A stretch of DNA of 64,000 nucleotides from Hydrogenophaga pseudoflava NBRC 102511 (GCF_001592285.1 NZ_BCWQ01000005.1:124001-188000); one strand, 5' to 3'. Shown: positions 1-9,358, counted from the first letter of the stretch. Numbers and translations are program-made. The notes: generated from the sequence alone by a model not told the origin.

Positions 1-464
1 TTGGGCAGGTACAGGGCCTTCTGCTCAGGCGTGCCGTGCTCGTGCAGCGCGGCGTAGGCGCCGTGGCTCAGGCCGGGGTACATGGTCCAGGCCTGGTTGG
101 CCGAGTTCATCATCTCGTACAGGCACTGGTTCACCACCAGGGGCAGGCCCTGGCCGCCGTACTCGGGGTCGCACGACAGCGCCGACCAGCCACCGTCGGT
201 GTAGGTCTTGTAGGCTTCCTTGAAGCCGGCGGGCGTCTTGACCTCGTGTGTGGCCTTGTCCAGCGTGCAGCCCTCGGTGTCGCCGCTGATGTTCAGCGGG
301 AAGATCACCTGCGAGGCGAACTTTCCGGCCTCTTCGAGCACGGCGTTGATGGTGTCGGCATCCATCTCGGCGTGCTGGGGCATGGACTGGAAGTCGGCGC
401 TGACGTTCAGCACCTCGTGCATCACAAACTGCATGTCGCGCAGGGGCGGGTTGTAGACGGGCAT
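1..464 (-). CDS. Acyl-CoA dehydrogenase, N-terminal part (cut by window edge)
   Basis: The first 154 residues read as the FadE-like group of about 600-residue acyl-CoA dehydrogenases that carry a short extra N-terminal domain (start MPVYNPPLRDMQFVMHEVL). This group performs FAD-dependent alpha,beta-dehydrogenation of acyl-CoA in beta-oxidation. The visible part holds that leader domain (about residues 1-35) and the start of the helical N-terminal domain, with a DPEYGGQGLP stretch near residue 115. The ATG at 462-464 follows a good Shine-Dalgarno (AGGAGT on the minus strand). The TetR gene 39 bp upstream on the same strand is probably co-transcribed. The catalytic half lies outside the window, so chain-length preference cannot be judged. 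Confidence 0.88.
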   Translation of the reverse strand, partial: MPVYNPPLRDMQFVMHEVLNVSADFQSMPQHAEMDADTINAVLEEAGKFASQVIFPLNISGDTEGCTLDKATHEVKTPAGFKEAYKTYTDGGWSALSCDPEYGGQGLPLVVNQCLYEMMNSANQAWTMYPGLSHGAYAALHEHGTPEQKALYLP

Positions 465-503
465 GTGTGAACTCCTGTGGAGGGTTTGTGAAGAAAGGGA
501 AGG

Positions 504-1205
504 TCAGGCGACGCGCGGTTTGCGAGCCGTCTTGCGAGCGGGGACGAGTTCGGTGGCATCGCCCGCGCTGTAGCGCTGCACGATGCCCTCGAAGGCCGTC
601 ACCGCGCGCTGCAGCGAGTCGGGCGCGCGCAGGAAGCGGGCCTCGTAATGCAGCGCGAGGATGAGTGAATGGATCTCGAAGCGCATCTGGTCGGCGTCGG
701 TGTCGGCGCGCAGGTGGCCCTCTTCGATGGAAAGCTCAATGGCGCGTTTCATGGCCGCCAGCCAGGTGCTGACCGAGCTGGCCAGCGCGTCGCGCACCGG
801 CCCTGGCCGGTCGTCGAACTCCACTGCGCCACTGATGTAGAGGCAGCCCGAGTCGATTTCCACCGAGGTGCGCTTCATCCAGTTGTCGAACAGCGCGCGC
901 AGGCGTGGAAGGCCGCGCGGCACCGACATGGCCGGGTAGAAGACCTCTTCCTCGAAACGGTGGTGGTACTCGCGCACCACCGAAATCTGCAGCTCCTCGC
1001 GCGAACCGAAGTGCGCAAACACGCCCGACTTGCTCATCTGCATGACCTCGGCCAGCGCGCCAATGGACAGGCCTTCCAGGCCGATCTGCGTCGCCAGACC
1101 GAGCGCCGCATCGACGATGGCGGCCTTGGTCTGCTGGCCTTTTTGCAGCGACCGCGTGAGGGCGGCGTCGCTGCGCGGGCGTTTGGAGGAAGTGGTGGCG
1201 CTCAT
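504..1205 (-). CDS. TetR/AcrR-family transcriptional regulator
   Basis: A 233-residue one-component repressor. The N-terminal HTH lies at about residues 45-66, with the typical SKSGVFAHFGSREEL recognition-helix region, followed by an all-helical ligand domain and a basic C-terminal tail. An in-frame ATG 93 bp further upstream would add a 31-residue hydrophobic extension that does not fit the family, and it lies upstream of the likely operator, so I start at 1205. The gene is followed at once by acyl-CoA dehydrogenase on the same strand. By analogy with other TetR regulators of fatty-acid genes, it may sense an acyl-CoA and control itself and that gene; this role is inferred from position only. 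Confidence 0.85.
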   Translation of the reverse strand: MSATTSSKRPRSDAALTRSLQKGQQTKAAIVDAALGLATQIGLEGLSIGALAEVMQMSKSGVFAHFGSREELQISVVREYHHRFEEEVFYPAMSVPRGLPRLRALFDNWMKRTSVEIDSGCLYISGAVEFDDRPGPVRDALASSVSTWLAAMKRAIELSIEEGHLRADTDADQMRFEIHSLILALHYEARFLRAPDSLQRAVTAFEGIVQRYSAGDATELVPARKTARKPRVA

Positions 1206-1237
1206 GCGGTGATAAAAAAAGAAGACCGCCCACAAAT

Positions 1238-1247
1238 CGAACGGTCG
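1238..1247. promoter_or_regulatory. Probable TetR operator (CGAACGGTCG dyad)
   Basis: The 10-bp element CGAACGGTCG is palindromic at 8 of 10 positions and sits 33 bp upstream of the tetR start, next to an A/T-rich stretch (1217-1258) that could carry the promoter. The form CGAnCGnTCG resembles TetR-family operators of the AnCGnnCGnT kind. Autoregulation of the tetR-acyl-CoA dehydrogenase pair is inferred. Confidence 0.45.
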
Positions 1248-1352
1248 TGCTATTTTTACCGCAAAAGAATGACCCCAGGCGCAACCTGCGGCGTGCAACG
1301 GGAATTTTGTCTAGGGGCTGCGCCCTAATGCGCGGCGCCCAGCGCCGGCATC

Positions 1353-1368
1353 TGCGGGTTTACCCGCA
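1353..1368 (-). terminator. Small hairpin after slmA
   Basis: TGCGGG and CCCGCA pair around a TTTA loop just 3' of the slmA stop codon. There is no T-run on the minus strand, so this is at best a weak terminator or an mRNA end-protecting hairpin. The rest of the 180-bp gap holds only the tetR promoter region. Confidence 0.3.
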
Positions 1369-1385
1369 CACTCGGACCCGGGAGG

Positions 1386-2105
1386 TCACAGGCGCCCGTC
1401 GGGCAGCAGCAGGCGCAGGCCGTGGTCAAGGTTCTCGCTGGGCGGGCGCTTGAAGCCGCTGCGGGCAAAACGCTGCAGCCGCCCCATGCAGAAGGCCGTG
1501 ATGACCGAGGCATCGGCCTGGGCATCGACGGTGGGGGTGGTCGCCGACGAGAGCACGGCGATCTCGCGCAGGTTCTGGCGCAGCGCCGACTCGATCTTGT
1601 CGAAGAACAGGTTCATGCGCTGCTGCAGGCGCTCGTTCTCGTACACCAGGGCATCGCCCACCATGACGCGCGCCATGCCGGGGTTCTTCTCGCCAAACTG
1701 CAGCAGCAGCGTGACCAGCTTGCGCGAACGCAGCACCGGATCGGGCTCGCGCTCGCCCAGCTGGTTGACCAGACCGAACACGGACTGTTCGATGAACTCG
1801 ATGAGGCCCTCGAACATCTGGGCCTTGCTGGCGAAATGGCGGTAGAGAGCAGCTTCACTCACATCCAGCCGGGCGGCCAGCGCGGCGGTGGTCACGCGCT
1901 CGGCGCCGGGCTGTTCCAGCATGGTCGCCAGCGCCTGCAGGATCTGCACCCGGCGCTCACCGGGCTTGGGCCGCTTGCGGCCACCGGACTCGGTGCTCTC
2001 AGCGCCTTCACTGGCGGCATCGGGAGAGGCGGCGGCCGTGGACGAGGAAGCGCTGGAGCTCATGGGTGGTCGGGTCCGTTGGTGTTCAGCAGTCGGGCTG
2101 GCCAT
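1386..2105 (-). CDS. slmA: Nucleoid occlusion factor SlmA
   Basis: A TetR-fold DNA-binding protein that blocks FtsZ assembly over unsegregated chromosome. After a Ser/Ala-rich, low-complexity N-terminal tail of about 45 residues, the core begins RRVQILQALATMLEQP. It carries the hallmark VSEAALYRHFASKAQMFEGL stretch (about residues 82-101), which I recognise from SlmA. Starts at 2105 and 2063 are both possible (the latter gives MSSSASS...); neither has a clear Shine-Dalgarno. The gene is the last of a minus-strand run argB, response regulator, kinase, slmA, 19 bp after the kinase stop. The long disordered tail is unusual compared with the enterobacterial protein. Confidence 0.86.
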   Translation of the reverse strand: MASPTAEHQRTRPPMSSSASSSTAAASPDAASEGAESTESGGRKRPKPGERRVQILQALATMLEQPGAERVTTAALAARLDVSEAALYRHFASKAQMFEGLIEFIEQSVFGLVNQLGEREPDPVLRSRKLVTLLLQFGEKNPGMARVMVGDALVYENERLQQRMNLFFDKIESALRQNLREIAVLSSATTPTVDAQADASVITAFCMGRLQRFARSGFKRPPSENLDHGLRLLLPDGRL

Positions 2106-2124
2106 GCGTCCGGCCCGTGGTGTG

Positions 2125-3618
2125 TCATCCCTCCGGTGATTCTCGCACAGGCCTCCCGCCGGCCCGGACCGCCTCGAACACCACGCGCACGCGCAATCCC
2201 CGCCCGTTTCCGCCGGTCAGCAGCTGCAGCTGGGTGTGGTGGGATCGGGCGATTTCGTCGGCAATGGCCAGCCCCAGCCCGTTGCCATCGGTCTGGGTGC
2301 CGGGCAGGCGGTAGAAGCGCTCCAGCACCCGCTGCCGCTCGTCCTCCGCAATGCCGGGCCCATCGTCCTCCACCTCGATCCACGCTTGTGGCGGTTCGGC
2401 CGCGAGGTCCTGCCCGCAGCGCAGCGTGATGCGCCCGCCCGGCGGGGTGTACTTGACCGCGTTGTCCACGATGTTGATCAGCAGCTCGCGCAGCAGCCAT
2501 GTGTGGCCGCGGGTCTGGGCCGGCGCGGCCTCCAGCCCAAGGTCCATCTGCTTGTCGGCCGCGGCATCCAGATGGAGTGCCAGGATGTTCTCGCACAGCT
2601 CCTGCAGGTCGACCTGCTCCATCGGGTGGGTGCTGGCGCTCACGCTGTCGGCGCGCGAGAGCGCCAGCAGCTGGTTGGCCAGCTGCGAGGTCCGGCGCGT
2701 CGCGTCGCGCAGGCGGTGCACCTGCTCCACCCGAAGGCTGAGCGTTTCTGCGCCCCCCATCGAGCGTGCCGCCTGCGACCAGGCCTCGACCTGCGCCTGC
2801 AGGCCGGCCAGCGGCGTGCGCAGCTGGTGCGCAGCGTCGGCCACGAAGCGGCGCTGCGCCTGCGTCTGGTCGTTCACCAGCGAGAACAGGCGGTTGAGCG
2901 AGGACACCAGCGGCCGCACCTCGGCCGGGGCGCTCTCGGCGTCGATGGGGCTGAGATCGCGGGGCGAGCGGCGTTCGACCGCTTCCTTTAGGTCGATCAG
3001 CGGGCGCAGGGCCCGCGCCACCGCCCAGGTCACCGCCACCGCGGCCACCACCATGAGCAGCAGGTTGGGCAGCAACACCCGCAGCAGCACCGTGTCCAGC
3101 CACTGCTGGCGCCCATCGGAACCGTCGGCCAGCATGATGATGAGCTCGCCCGCCGCGGTCGGGCTGCGCTGCGCCACCACCCGGTAGGTGATGCCGCCGT
3201 CGACCACGCTGAGGAACTCGGCGTCTTCGGTGGAAGGCAACACGGTCGGCAGCCAGTGGTCCCCGAGCAGCAGACGGCCGTTGGCATCCATCACCCCGTA
3301 GCCGGCATAGCCCTCGCGCTCCTTGAGGAACACGTCCACCGGCGGCGCCAGCAGCAGGGCCAGCCCAGGGTCGGCGTCGATGTCGATCGGTCGGGGGGCG
3401 TCGCGGGGCAAGGTCACCACCACCGAGTCGGCCAGCATCGGCACCAGCCGCAGCAGTTGCTGGTCCTGCTGCAAGGCCGCGGTGCCTGCGCTCTGGTAGT
3501 GGAAATAGACACTCACCAGCCCGACCAGCCCCAATGGGAGAAACAGCAGCACCAGCAGGCGCCGCTGCAGCCCCCAGATCAGGCCTTCGGCCGACCGGTG
3601 TTCAGGGCTCGCGCGCAT
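2125..3618 (-). CDS. Two-component sensor histidine kinase (TctE/QseC type)
   Basis: A 497-residue inner-membrane kinase. One TM segment lies at about 20-40, a periplasmic sensor region at about 41-175 and a second TM at about 178-200. The HisKA box FVADAAHQLRTPL has phospho-acceptor His264; the N box has Asn386, and the ATP-binding motifs are DDGPGI (about 418-423) and GNGLGL (445-450). The layout matches the TctE/QseC group whose sensor domain is the 2CSK type. Its start overlaps the upstream response-regulator gene by 17 bp, so the two are translationally coupled partners. The signal is unknown; TctE relatives respond to tricarboxylates, but no transporter lies nearby to support that here. 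Confidence 0.9.
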   Translation of the reverse strand: MRASPEHRSAEGLIWGLQRRLLVLLFLPLGLVGLVSVYFHYQSAGTAALQQDQQLLRLVPMLADSVVVTLPRDAPRPIDIDADPGLALLLAPPVDVFLKEREGYAGYGVMDANGRLLLGDHWLPTVLPSTEDAEFLSVVDGGITYRVVAQRSPTAAGELIIMLADGSDGRQQWLDTVLLRVLLPNLLLMVVAAVAVTWAVARALRPLIDLKEAVERRSPRDLSPIDAESAPAEVRPLVSSLNRLFSLVNDQTQAQRRFVADAAHQLRTPLAGLQAQVEAWSQAARSMGGAETLSLRVEQVHRLRDATRRTSQLANQLLALSRADSVSASTHPMEQVDLQELCENILALHLDAAADKQMDLGLEAAPAQTRGHTWLLRELLINIVDNAVKYTPPGGRITLRCGQDLAAEPPQAWIEVEDDGPGIAEDERQRVLERFYRLPGTQTDGNGLGLAIADEIARSHHTQLQLLTGGNGRGLRVRVVFEAVRAGGRPVRESPEG

Positions 3619-4294
3619 GGGCGGACGGCGGCAGCAGTTCGAGCCGGTAGCCGAAGCCGCGGATCGAGCGCAGCGCCACCCCGGCCGGCTCCAGCTTGGC
3701 GCGCAGGCGCGAGACGTAGACCTCGATGGCGTTGGGCGTGATTTCCTTGTCCCAGCCGGTCAGCGCCGCCAGCAGCTTGTCCTTGGCGGCCGGCTTCGGG
3801 GCCTGCAGCAGCAGGTACTCGAGCACGGTCCACTCGCGCGGCCCCAGCTCCATGGTCTGACCGGCCAGGTTGACGCGGCGCAGTGCGGTGTCCATCTCCA
3901 GCGGTCCCAGGCTGAGCACCGCGGTGGTCGCGGCCTGCGAGCGCCGCAGCAGCGCACGCAGGCGTGCCAGCAGCTCGGGCAGCTCGAAGGGCTTGAGCAT
4001 GTAGTCGTCGGCGCCGAGGTCCAGCCCCTGCACCCGGTCGTGCAGCGCGTCGCGCGCGGTCAGGATCAGCACCGGCATGGCCCAGCCCCGCGCGCGCAGC
4101 CGCTGGGTCAGCTCCAGACCGTTGATGCCGGGCAGTCCGATGTCGACGATGGCCAGGTCGAAGCTGTCGTTCTCCACCGCCTGCTCGGCCCGCTCGGCGC
4201 TGCCGACCCAGTCCACCGTGTAGCCGGCGTTGCTCAGCCCCAGCTTGATGCCGCTGGCGACCATCACGTCGTCTTCAACCAGCAGCAGCCTCAT
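3602..4294 (-). CDS. OmpR/PhoB-family response regulator
   Basis: A 230-residue DNA-binding regulator. The receiver domain (about 1-118) has the acidic pair at 8-9, phospho-acceptor Asp51, and Lys101 in the YMLKPFEL switch motif. The winged-helix effector domain spans about 130-225 and ends with a YVSRLRAKLE recognition helix and RGFGYRL wing. It is coupled to the kinase downstream (17-bp overlap) and begins only 2 bp after the argB stop. This is an unusual upstream partner, implying read-through from the arginine gene. Target genes cannot be read from the window. Confidence 0.93.
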   Translation of the reverse strand: MRLLLVEDDVMVASGIKLGLSNAGYTVDWVGSAERAEQAVENDSFDLAIVDIGLPGINGLELTQRLRARGWAMPVLILTARDALHDRVQGLDLGADDYMLKPFELPELLARLRALLRRSQAATTAVLSLGPLEMDTALRRVNLAGQTMELGPREWTVLEYLLLQAPKPAAKDKLLAALTGWDKEITPNAIEVYVSRLRAKLEPAGVALRSIRGFGYRLELLPPSAHAREP

Positions 4295-4296
4295 GG

Positions 4297-5208
4297 TCAG
4301 TGGCTTTTGATCATCGTGCCGAACGGCTGGTCACCCAGAACCTCCAGCAGCAGCGCATGCGGCACGCGGCCGTCGATGATGTGCACCGCGTTCACGCCGC
4401 TCTTGGACGCGTCCAGCGCGCCGGCGATCTTGGGGATCATGCCGCCGCTGATGGTGCCGTCCTCGCACAGTTCGTCGATGCGGCGCGGCGTCAGCTCGGT
4501 CATCAGGTTGCCGGCCTTGTCCAGCACGCCGCGGATGTTGGTGAGCATCAGCAGCTTCTCGGCCTGCAGCACGGTGGCGAGCTTGGCGGCCACCACGTCG
4601 GCGTTGATGTTGTAGCTCTCGTTCTTCTCGCCGAAGCCGATCGGGCTGACCACGGGAATGAACTGGTCATCCTGCAGTGCCTTCACCACCGAGGGATCAA
4701 TGGACACGATGTCGCCGACCTGGCCCACGTCGTGTTCGCGGCTCGGATCCTGCGTGTCGGCCAGGCGCAGCTTCTGGGCGCGGATCATGGCGCCGTCGCG
4801 GCCCGTCAGACCCACGGCCTTGCCGCCAGCGGCGTTGATCAGGCCCACGATGTCCTGCTGCACCTCGCCGCCCAGCACCCACTCGACCACCTCCATGGTC
4901 TCGGCGTCGGTCACGCGCATGCCCTGGATGAACTCGCCCTTCTTGCCCAGGCGCTGCAGCAGGGTCTCGATCTGCGGGCCGCCGCCGTGCACCACCACCG
5001 GGTTGATGCCGACCAGCTTGAGCAACACCACGTCTTCGGCAAAGTCCTGCTGCAGGGCCGGGTCGGTCATGGCGTTGCCGCCGTACTTGATGACCATGGT
5101 CTTGCCGTGGTACTTGCGGATGTACGGCAGGGCCTGCGCGAGCAGCTCGGCCTTCTCGCGCGGCTGGATGTGGGACAGATCGACGGGGGTGTGGTTGGGG
5201 CTGGTCAT
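4297..5208 (-). CDS. argB: Acetylglutamate kinase
   Basis: Catalyses ATP-dependent phosphorylation of N-acetyl-L-glutamate, the second step of arginine synthesis, in the cytosol. At 303 residues it has typical length for the amino-acid kinase fold. Visible motifs are the phosphate-binding IKYGGNAM (about 39-46), VHGGGPQI (about 73-80), and the C-terminal ITP/ATP region with ISGGMIPKI. It is the first gene of a run continuing into a two-component system 2 bp downstream. The start codon has no Shine-Dalgarno; it abuts a perfect inverted repeat, described separately. Confidence 0.96.
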   Translation of the reverse strand: MTSPNHTPVDLSHIQPREKAELLAQALPYIRKYHGKTMVIKYGGNAMTDPALQQDFAEDVVLLKLVGINPVVVHGGGPQIETLLQRLGKKGEFIQGMRVTDAETMEVVEWVLGGEVQQDIVGLINAAGGKAVGLTGRDGAMIRAQKLRLADTQDPSREHDVGQVGDIVSIDPSVVKALQDDQFIPVVSPIGFGEKNESYNINADVVAAKLATVLQAEKLLMLTNIRGVLDKAGNLMTELTPRRIDELCEDGTISGGMIPKIAGALDASKSGVNAVHIIDGRVPHALLLEVLGDQPFGTMIKSH

Positions 5209-5260
5209 GGCGGGTGGGTGGAGAGAACGGGAACCCCGAAATTCTAGGTCCCCACCCGCC
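5209..5260 (-). promoter_or_regulatory. Perfect 10-bp inverted repeat abutting the argB start
   Basis: GGCGGGTGGG at 5209-5218 and its exact complement CCCACCCGCC at 5251-5260 flank 32 nt. Transcribed toward argB, the 3' arm ends directly at the argB ATG. The leader is pyrimidine-rich and lacks a Shine-Dalgarno. The structure could terminate the fatty acyl-CoA reductase transcript, hide the argB initiation region, or both. The arms are seen directly; the function is inferred. Confidence 0.5.
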
Positions 5261-5272
5261 CGATCCCCAAGG

Positions 5273-7258
5273 TCAGAAATGAATGCCGCGCATCATCTGC
5301 TGCATCGCGATGGCTTCCGGCGACAGCTGGGGCTTCGCCCCCTTCTCTCCCTTGGCGGCCGAGGAGTCGGGGAACATGCGGAAGCTGGTGTTCATCACGA
5401 TCTGCGCGATGCGCGGCACGAAGGCGTGCAGCACCTGACCGGTCACCCCCAGGCGCGTGGCGATGCGCACCGGCTTGAAGATGCAGGCCTGCGCGATCAT
5501 GTCGGCCGCCTCTTCGGGCGAGAGCGTGGGCACGTTCTTGTAGATCTGCGTCGGTGCGATCATGGGCGTGCGCACCAGCGGCATGTTGATGGTCGTGAAC
5601 GAGATGCCCTGGTCGGCGAACTCGGACGATGCGCAGCGGGTCCACGCATCCAGCGCCGCCTTGCTGGCCACATAGGCCGAGAAGCGCGGCGCGTTGGTCA
5701 GCACGCCGATGGAGCTGATGTTCACGATGTGACCCTTGCGCTTGGCCACCATGCCCGGCAGCAGGCCCATGGTCACGCGCAGGCAACCGAAGTAATTGAG
5801 CTGCATCGTGCGCTCGAAATCGTGGAAGCGGTCGTAGCTGCTTTCGATGGCGCGGCGGATCGAACGGCCGGCGTTGTTGATCAGGAAGTCCACGCCCCCG
5901 TGGTTCTGGATCAGCAGCTGCACGAAACGGTCGCAGTCGGCCATGTCGGCGATGTCGGCCGGGTAGGCGATGAACTGGTAGCCCTTGGCCGTGGCTTCGG
6001 CGCAGGCCTCGTCGAGCTTGTCCTGGTCGCGGCCGCAGATGATGGTCACCGCCCCTGCCTCGGCGAACTTGTGCGCCGCCGCCAGGCCGATGCCGGAGCT
6101 GCCGCCAGTGACCAGCACCACCTTGCCCGCCACGGTGCCACGCAGGCTGCGGTCGATGTGCAGGTCGGGGTCTAGATGGCGTTCCCAGTAATCCCACAGG
6201 CGCCAGGCGTAGTCCTTGAGGTCCGGGCAGGCGATGCCGCTGCCCTTGAGCGCGGCCGTGGTCTCGCGGCAATCGAAGCGCGTGGGGTAGTTGACGAAGG
6301 TCATCATGTCCTCGGGCAGCCCGAGGTCCTGCATCACCGCACGGTAGACGCGGCGCACCGGTGCCAGCGCCATCAGCCCCTTCTTCACGCTCTTGGGAAT
6401 GAAGCCCAGCAGCGCCGCGTTGACGAACAGGTTCATCTTGGGTGCGTGCGCCGCCTTGCTCAGGATGTCGAGAACGTCACCGACGCGGTAGCCCATCGGG
6501 TCGACCAGGTGGAAGCAGCCACCGCTGCCGCGCTTCTGGTGGCTGATGTGGTCCAGCGCGTTGACCACGAAGTCCACCGGCACGATGTTGATGCGCCCGC
6601 CTTCGAGGCCGACGCTGGGCATCCAGGGCGGCAGGATCTGGCGCATGCGCTGGATCAGCTTGAAGAAGTAGTAGGGGCCGTCGATCTTGTCCATCTCGCC
6701 GGTGCGGCTGTCGCCCACCACAGCCGCCGGCCGGTACACCGTCCAGGGCACCTTGCATTCCTGGCGCACGATCTTCTCGCTCTCGTGCTTGGTCATGAAG
6801 TACGGGTGGTCCAGGCCCTCGGCCTCGTCGAACATGTCCTCGCGGAACACGCCTTCGTAGAGGCCCGCCGCGGCGATCGACGACACATGGTGGAAGTGCC
6901 CGGCACCGATCGCCTTGGCGAACTCGACGGTGTTGCGCGTGCCGTCCACATTGACGGCGATCTGGCTCTCGGCGTCGGCCTCCAGGTCGTACACCGCGGC
7001 CAGGTGGTGGAAGTGGTCGATCTGGCCCTTGAGCGCCTTGATGTCCTCGGCGCTCACGCCCAGCTTTTTCGCCGTCAGGTCACCGAACACCGGGATGGCC
7101 CGGGTCGCGCCCACGCCCCAGAACTCGCGCAACCCTGCCACCTTGCCCGCACTTTCCTTGCGCAGCAGGAAGTGCACCACCGCGCCCTTGCGCTCCAGCA
7201 GTTTCTTGACGAGCCGTTTGCCGATGAAGCCGGTGGCGCCGGTGACGAAATAGTGCAT
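5273..7258 (-). CDS. Alcohol-forming fatty acyl-CoA reductase (two fused SDR domains)
   Basis: 661 residues, the length and layout of the Marinobacter Maqu_2220-type reductase, which converts fatty acyl-CoA to fatty alcohol through a bound aldehyde using NADPH. The N-terminal extended-SDR domain has GATGFIG at 7-13 and a YFMTK active motif (Tyr153, Lys157). A middle linker contains [11 protein letters not shown] (about 356-366). The C-terminal classical SDR has TGGSSGIG (384-391), a serine pair at 515-516 and YVASK (Tyr529, Lys533). The stretch [11 protein letters not shown] is one I recall as shared with that enzyme. A Shine-Dalgarno (AGGAG) precedes the ATG. It is transcribed away from a phasin gene and is a natural partner for the wax ester synthase at 17.7 kb. 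Plain SDR oxidoreductase is the weaker alternative. Confidence 0.88.
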   Translation of the reverse strand: MHYFVTGATGFIGKRLVKKLLERKGAVVHFLLRKESAGKVAGLREFWGVGATRAIPVFGDLTAKKLGVSAEDIKALKGQIDHFHHLAAVYDLEADAESQIAVNVDGTRNTVEFAKAIGAGHFHHVSSIAAAGLYEGVFREDMFDEAEGLDHPYFMTKHESEKIVRQECKVPWTVYRPAAVVGDSRTGEMDKIDGPYYFFKLIQRMRQILPPWMPSVGLEGGRINIVPVDFVVNALDHISHQKRGSGGCFHLVDPMGYRVGDVLDILSKAAHAPKMNLFVNAALLGFIPKSVKKGLMALAPVRRVYRAVMQDLGLPEDMMTFVNYPTRFDCRETTAALKGSGIACPDLKDYAWRLWDYWERHLDPDLHIDRSLRGTVAGKVVLVTGGSSGIGLAAAHKFAEAGAVTIICGRDQDKLDEACAEATAKGYQFIAYPADIADMADCDRFVQLLIQNHGGVDFLINNAGRSIRRAIESSYDRFHDFERTMQLNYFGCLRVTMGLLPGMVAKRKGHIVNISSIGVLTNAPRFSAYVASKAALDAWTRCASSEFADQGISFTTINMPLVRTPMIAPTQIYKNVPTLSPEEAADMIAQACIFKPVRIATRLGVTGQVLHAFVPRIAQIVMNTSFRMFPDSSAAKGEKGAKPQLSPEAIAMQQMMRGIHF

Positions 7259-7287
7259 CGAGGTACTCCTGGATTTGTGGGTATCGG

Positions 7288-7306
7288 GAACAACCGTTCA
7301 TTGTTC
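7288..7306. promoter_or_regulatory. Dyad GAACAA-N7-TTGTTC upstream of the acyl-CoA reductase
   Basis: Perfect 6-bp arms separated by 7 bp lie 30-48 bp upstream of the reductase start, in the 208-bp gap shared with the divergent phasin gene. Size and symmetry suit a TetR-family dimer. The PhaD-like regulator encoded at 9360 is one candidate binder. I see no second copy before the phasin or the wax synthase. Confidence 0.4.
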
Positions 7307-7466
7307 ACCACTAGCCGATGGCGCCGGTTCAGCACAAACCCGTGGCGCGCACCCCAGTTTTTAGTCGCTGGCCCCTACACAGGCATGGCGCCACAGCCGT
7401 ACAGTTCCCATCACCCTGAGGCATTGCCACGCCTCCATCCCGATCCACCCCGTTCACGGAGCTTCC

Positions 7467-8027
7467 ATGGTCACCAAGACTCGCAAATCCGGCACCGCCA
7501 GCACCGGTGCATCCGCCGCCGCCTCGCCGCTGTCCGGCGCGATCAAGGATTCCGCCCAGCAGATCTGGCTGGCCGGCCTCGGCGCTTTCTCCAAGGCCCA
7601 GGCCGAAGGCGGCAAGGCCTTCGAGACCCTGGTCAAGGAAGGCCTGTCGATCCAGCGCAAGACCCAGGCTGTCGCCGAAGAACGCCTCAACGAGGCCACG
7701 CAGCGCATGACCAACATGGCCAGCGATATCGGCAGCAAGGCCGCGGGCCAGTGGGACAAGCTGGAGAACATCTTTGAAGACCGCGTGGCCAAGGCCCTGA
7801 ACAAGCTGGGCGTGCCCTCGGCGCGCGACATCGAGGCGCTGATCGAGCGCATCGACGCCCTCAGCGCCGCCGTGGCCGGCGAGGGCGGCAAGACCGTGAA
7901 GGCCGCCGCACCGCGCAAGGCCGCCGCACCGAAGGCCGCGGCCAAAGCTGCCACGAAGACCAGTCCGAAAACCGCCAGCGCCAAGCCCGCCCGCAAGGCA
8001 CCTGCGCGCGCCAAGAAGGCGGCCTGA
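7467..8027 (+). CDS. Phasin (PhaF/PhaI-type granule-associated protein)
   Basis: 186 residues. The phasin domain (about 20-135) is helical and amphipathic, with the family-like stretch QQIWLAGLGAFSKAQAEGG and a predicted coiled coil to about 120. It is followed by a Lys/Ala/Pro-rich tail (about 140-186) like the histone-H1-like tail of Pseudomonas PhaF, which can link granules to DNA. Phasins coat polyhydroxyalkanoate or neutral-lipid granules. The gene stands alone with its own strong terminator. Placement opposite a fatty acyl-CoA reductase and near PhaD-like and wax-synthase genes suggests a granule-coat role; whether the granule is PHA, wax ester or both cannot be told. Confidence 0.88.
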   Translation: MVTKTRKSGTASTGASAAASPLSGAIKDSAQQIWLAGLGAFSKAQAEGGKAFETLVKEGLSIQRKTQAVAEERLNEATQRMTNMASDIGSKAAGQWDKLENIFEDRVAKALNKLGVPSARDIEALIERIDALSAAVAGEGGKTVKAAAPRKAAAPKAAAKAATKTSPKTASAKPARKAPARAKKAA

Positions 8028-8063
8028 GCGGCCGGGGCCATGCGCCGCTCGGCTGAGCAGGAA

Positions 8064-8087
8064 GGGGCGCCCGGCGCCCCTTTTTTT
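8064..8087 (+). terminator. Rho-independent terminator after the phasin gene
   Basis: GGGGCGC and GCGCCCC form a perfect 7-bp stem around CCG, followed by seven T residues. It is the clearest intrinsic terminator in the window and isolates the phasin transcript from the patatin gene. Confidence 0.9.
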
Positions 8088-8149
8088 CGTCCGCGCGGAC
8101 TGCTGCAACGCAACACCTGCCGCCTTCGTGGCGGTCTACACTCGACCGC

Positions 8150-9358
8150 ATGACGCCTTCCCGCCCCCGTTCGACACGGCGTTCCCGCCCCACCCCCCGC
8201 ATCGCGCTGGCCTTTGCCGGCGGCGGGCCTCTGGGTGCGATCTACGAGATCGGTGCCCTGTGCGCCCTGGAAGACAGCCTGCACGGACTGGACTTCAACG
8301 GTTGCGACCACTACATCGGCGTGTCGGCCGGCGGCTTCATCGCCGCGGGACTGGTCAACGGCATCACACCGCGCCAGCTGTGCGATTCCTTCATCGAGGA
8401 CCGGCTGGGCGACGACCACTTCGATCCCGCCTGGCTGATGCGCCCGGCCTGGCGCGAGTTCATCGAACGGGCGCAGCGGGTTCCGGCGCTGATGGGCGGT
8501 GCGCTGTGGGCCTGGGCCGCCCAGGGCAAGCGCTTCACCAACGCCTTCGAGCGCATGGGCGCCGCGCTGCCCACCGGCGTGCTGGACAACGAAGGCATCC
8601 ACGAACAGATCCAGCGCCTGTTCAGCAAACCCGGCCGCAGCAACGACTTCCGCCAGCTGCGCGCCCGCCTGACCCTGGTGGCCACCGAGCTCGACACCGG
8701 CGAGGCCACACCCTTCGGACGCCCGGGCTGGGACCATGTGCCGATTTCGCGCGCCATCCAGGCCAGCGCCGCCCTGCCCGGCCTGTTCCCGCCGGTGGTC
8801 ATCGACGGCCGGCACTACGTGGACGGCGCGCTGAAAAAGACCGTGCACGCCACGGTGGCTCTGGACGAGGGAGTGGACCTGCTGCTGTGCCTGAACCCGC
8901 TGGTGCCGTTCCACGCCGGCGCCGCCAGCGAACACATTCCGTCCCTGGTCGAAGGCGGGCTGCCCGCGGTAATGAGTCAGACCTTCCGCTCAATGATCCA
9001 TTCCCGCCTGGCGCTGGGCTTCAGACACTACGAGCGCAGCTACCCGGGCACCGACATCGTGCTGATCGAACCCGACCAGCGCGACGCCGAGCTGTTCTTC
9101 GCCAACACCTTCAGCTACCGCCAGCGCCGCGAACTGGCCGAGCACGCCTTCCAGCAGACCCGGCAACTGCTGCGCGACCGGGCCGGTCACCTGGGCCCCG
9201 TGCTGGCGCGGCACGGCATCGCGCTGGACGAGGCCATCCTGCACGACCCGCAGCGGCGCCTGCTGCCCGCAGAACCGGTGCGGCGCGACACGGCCCTGGA
9301 GCGGCTGGGCAGCGCCCTCGACACCCTCGAACAACGGCTGCAGACGCAGCGCGCCTGA
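8150..9358 (+). CDS. Patatin-like phospholipase/lipase
   Basis: 402 residues; a cytosolic or membrane-associated acyl hydrolase with a Ser-Asp dyad. The oxyanion loop GGGPLGAIYE lies at about 24-33, the nucleophile elbow GVSAG at 57-61 (Ser59), and the catalytic Asp225 in the DGA triplet at 225-227. There is no signal peptide; the N-terminus is short and Arg-rich. It is followed after one base by a PhaD-like TetR gene, so the two form an operon. With phasin and wax-ester genes nearby, it may mobilise stored lipid or remodel phospholipid; the substrate is inferred. Confidence 0.88.
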   Translation: MTPSRPRSTRRSRPTPRIALAFAGGGPLGAIYEIGALCALEDSLHGLDFNGCDHYIGVSAGGFIAAGLVNGITPRQLCDSFIEDRLGDDHFDPAWLMRPAWREFIERAQRVPALMGGALWAWAAQGKRFTNAFERMGAALPTGVLDNEGIHEQIQRLFSKPGRSNDFRQLRARLTLVATELDTGEATPFGRPGWDHVPISRAIQASAALPGLFPPVVIDGRHYVDGALKKTVHATVALDEGVDLLLCLNPLVPFHAGAASEHIPSLVEGGLPAVMSQTFRSMIHSRLALGFRHYERSYPGTDIVLIEPDQRDAELFFANTFSYRQRRELAEHAFQQTRQLLRDRAGHLGPVLARHGIALDEAILHDPQRRLLPAEPVRRDTALERLGSALDTLEQRLQTQRA

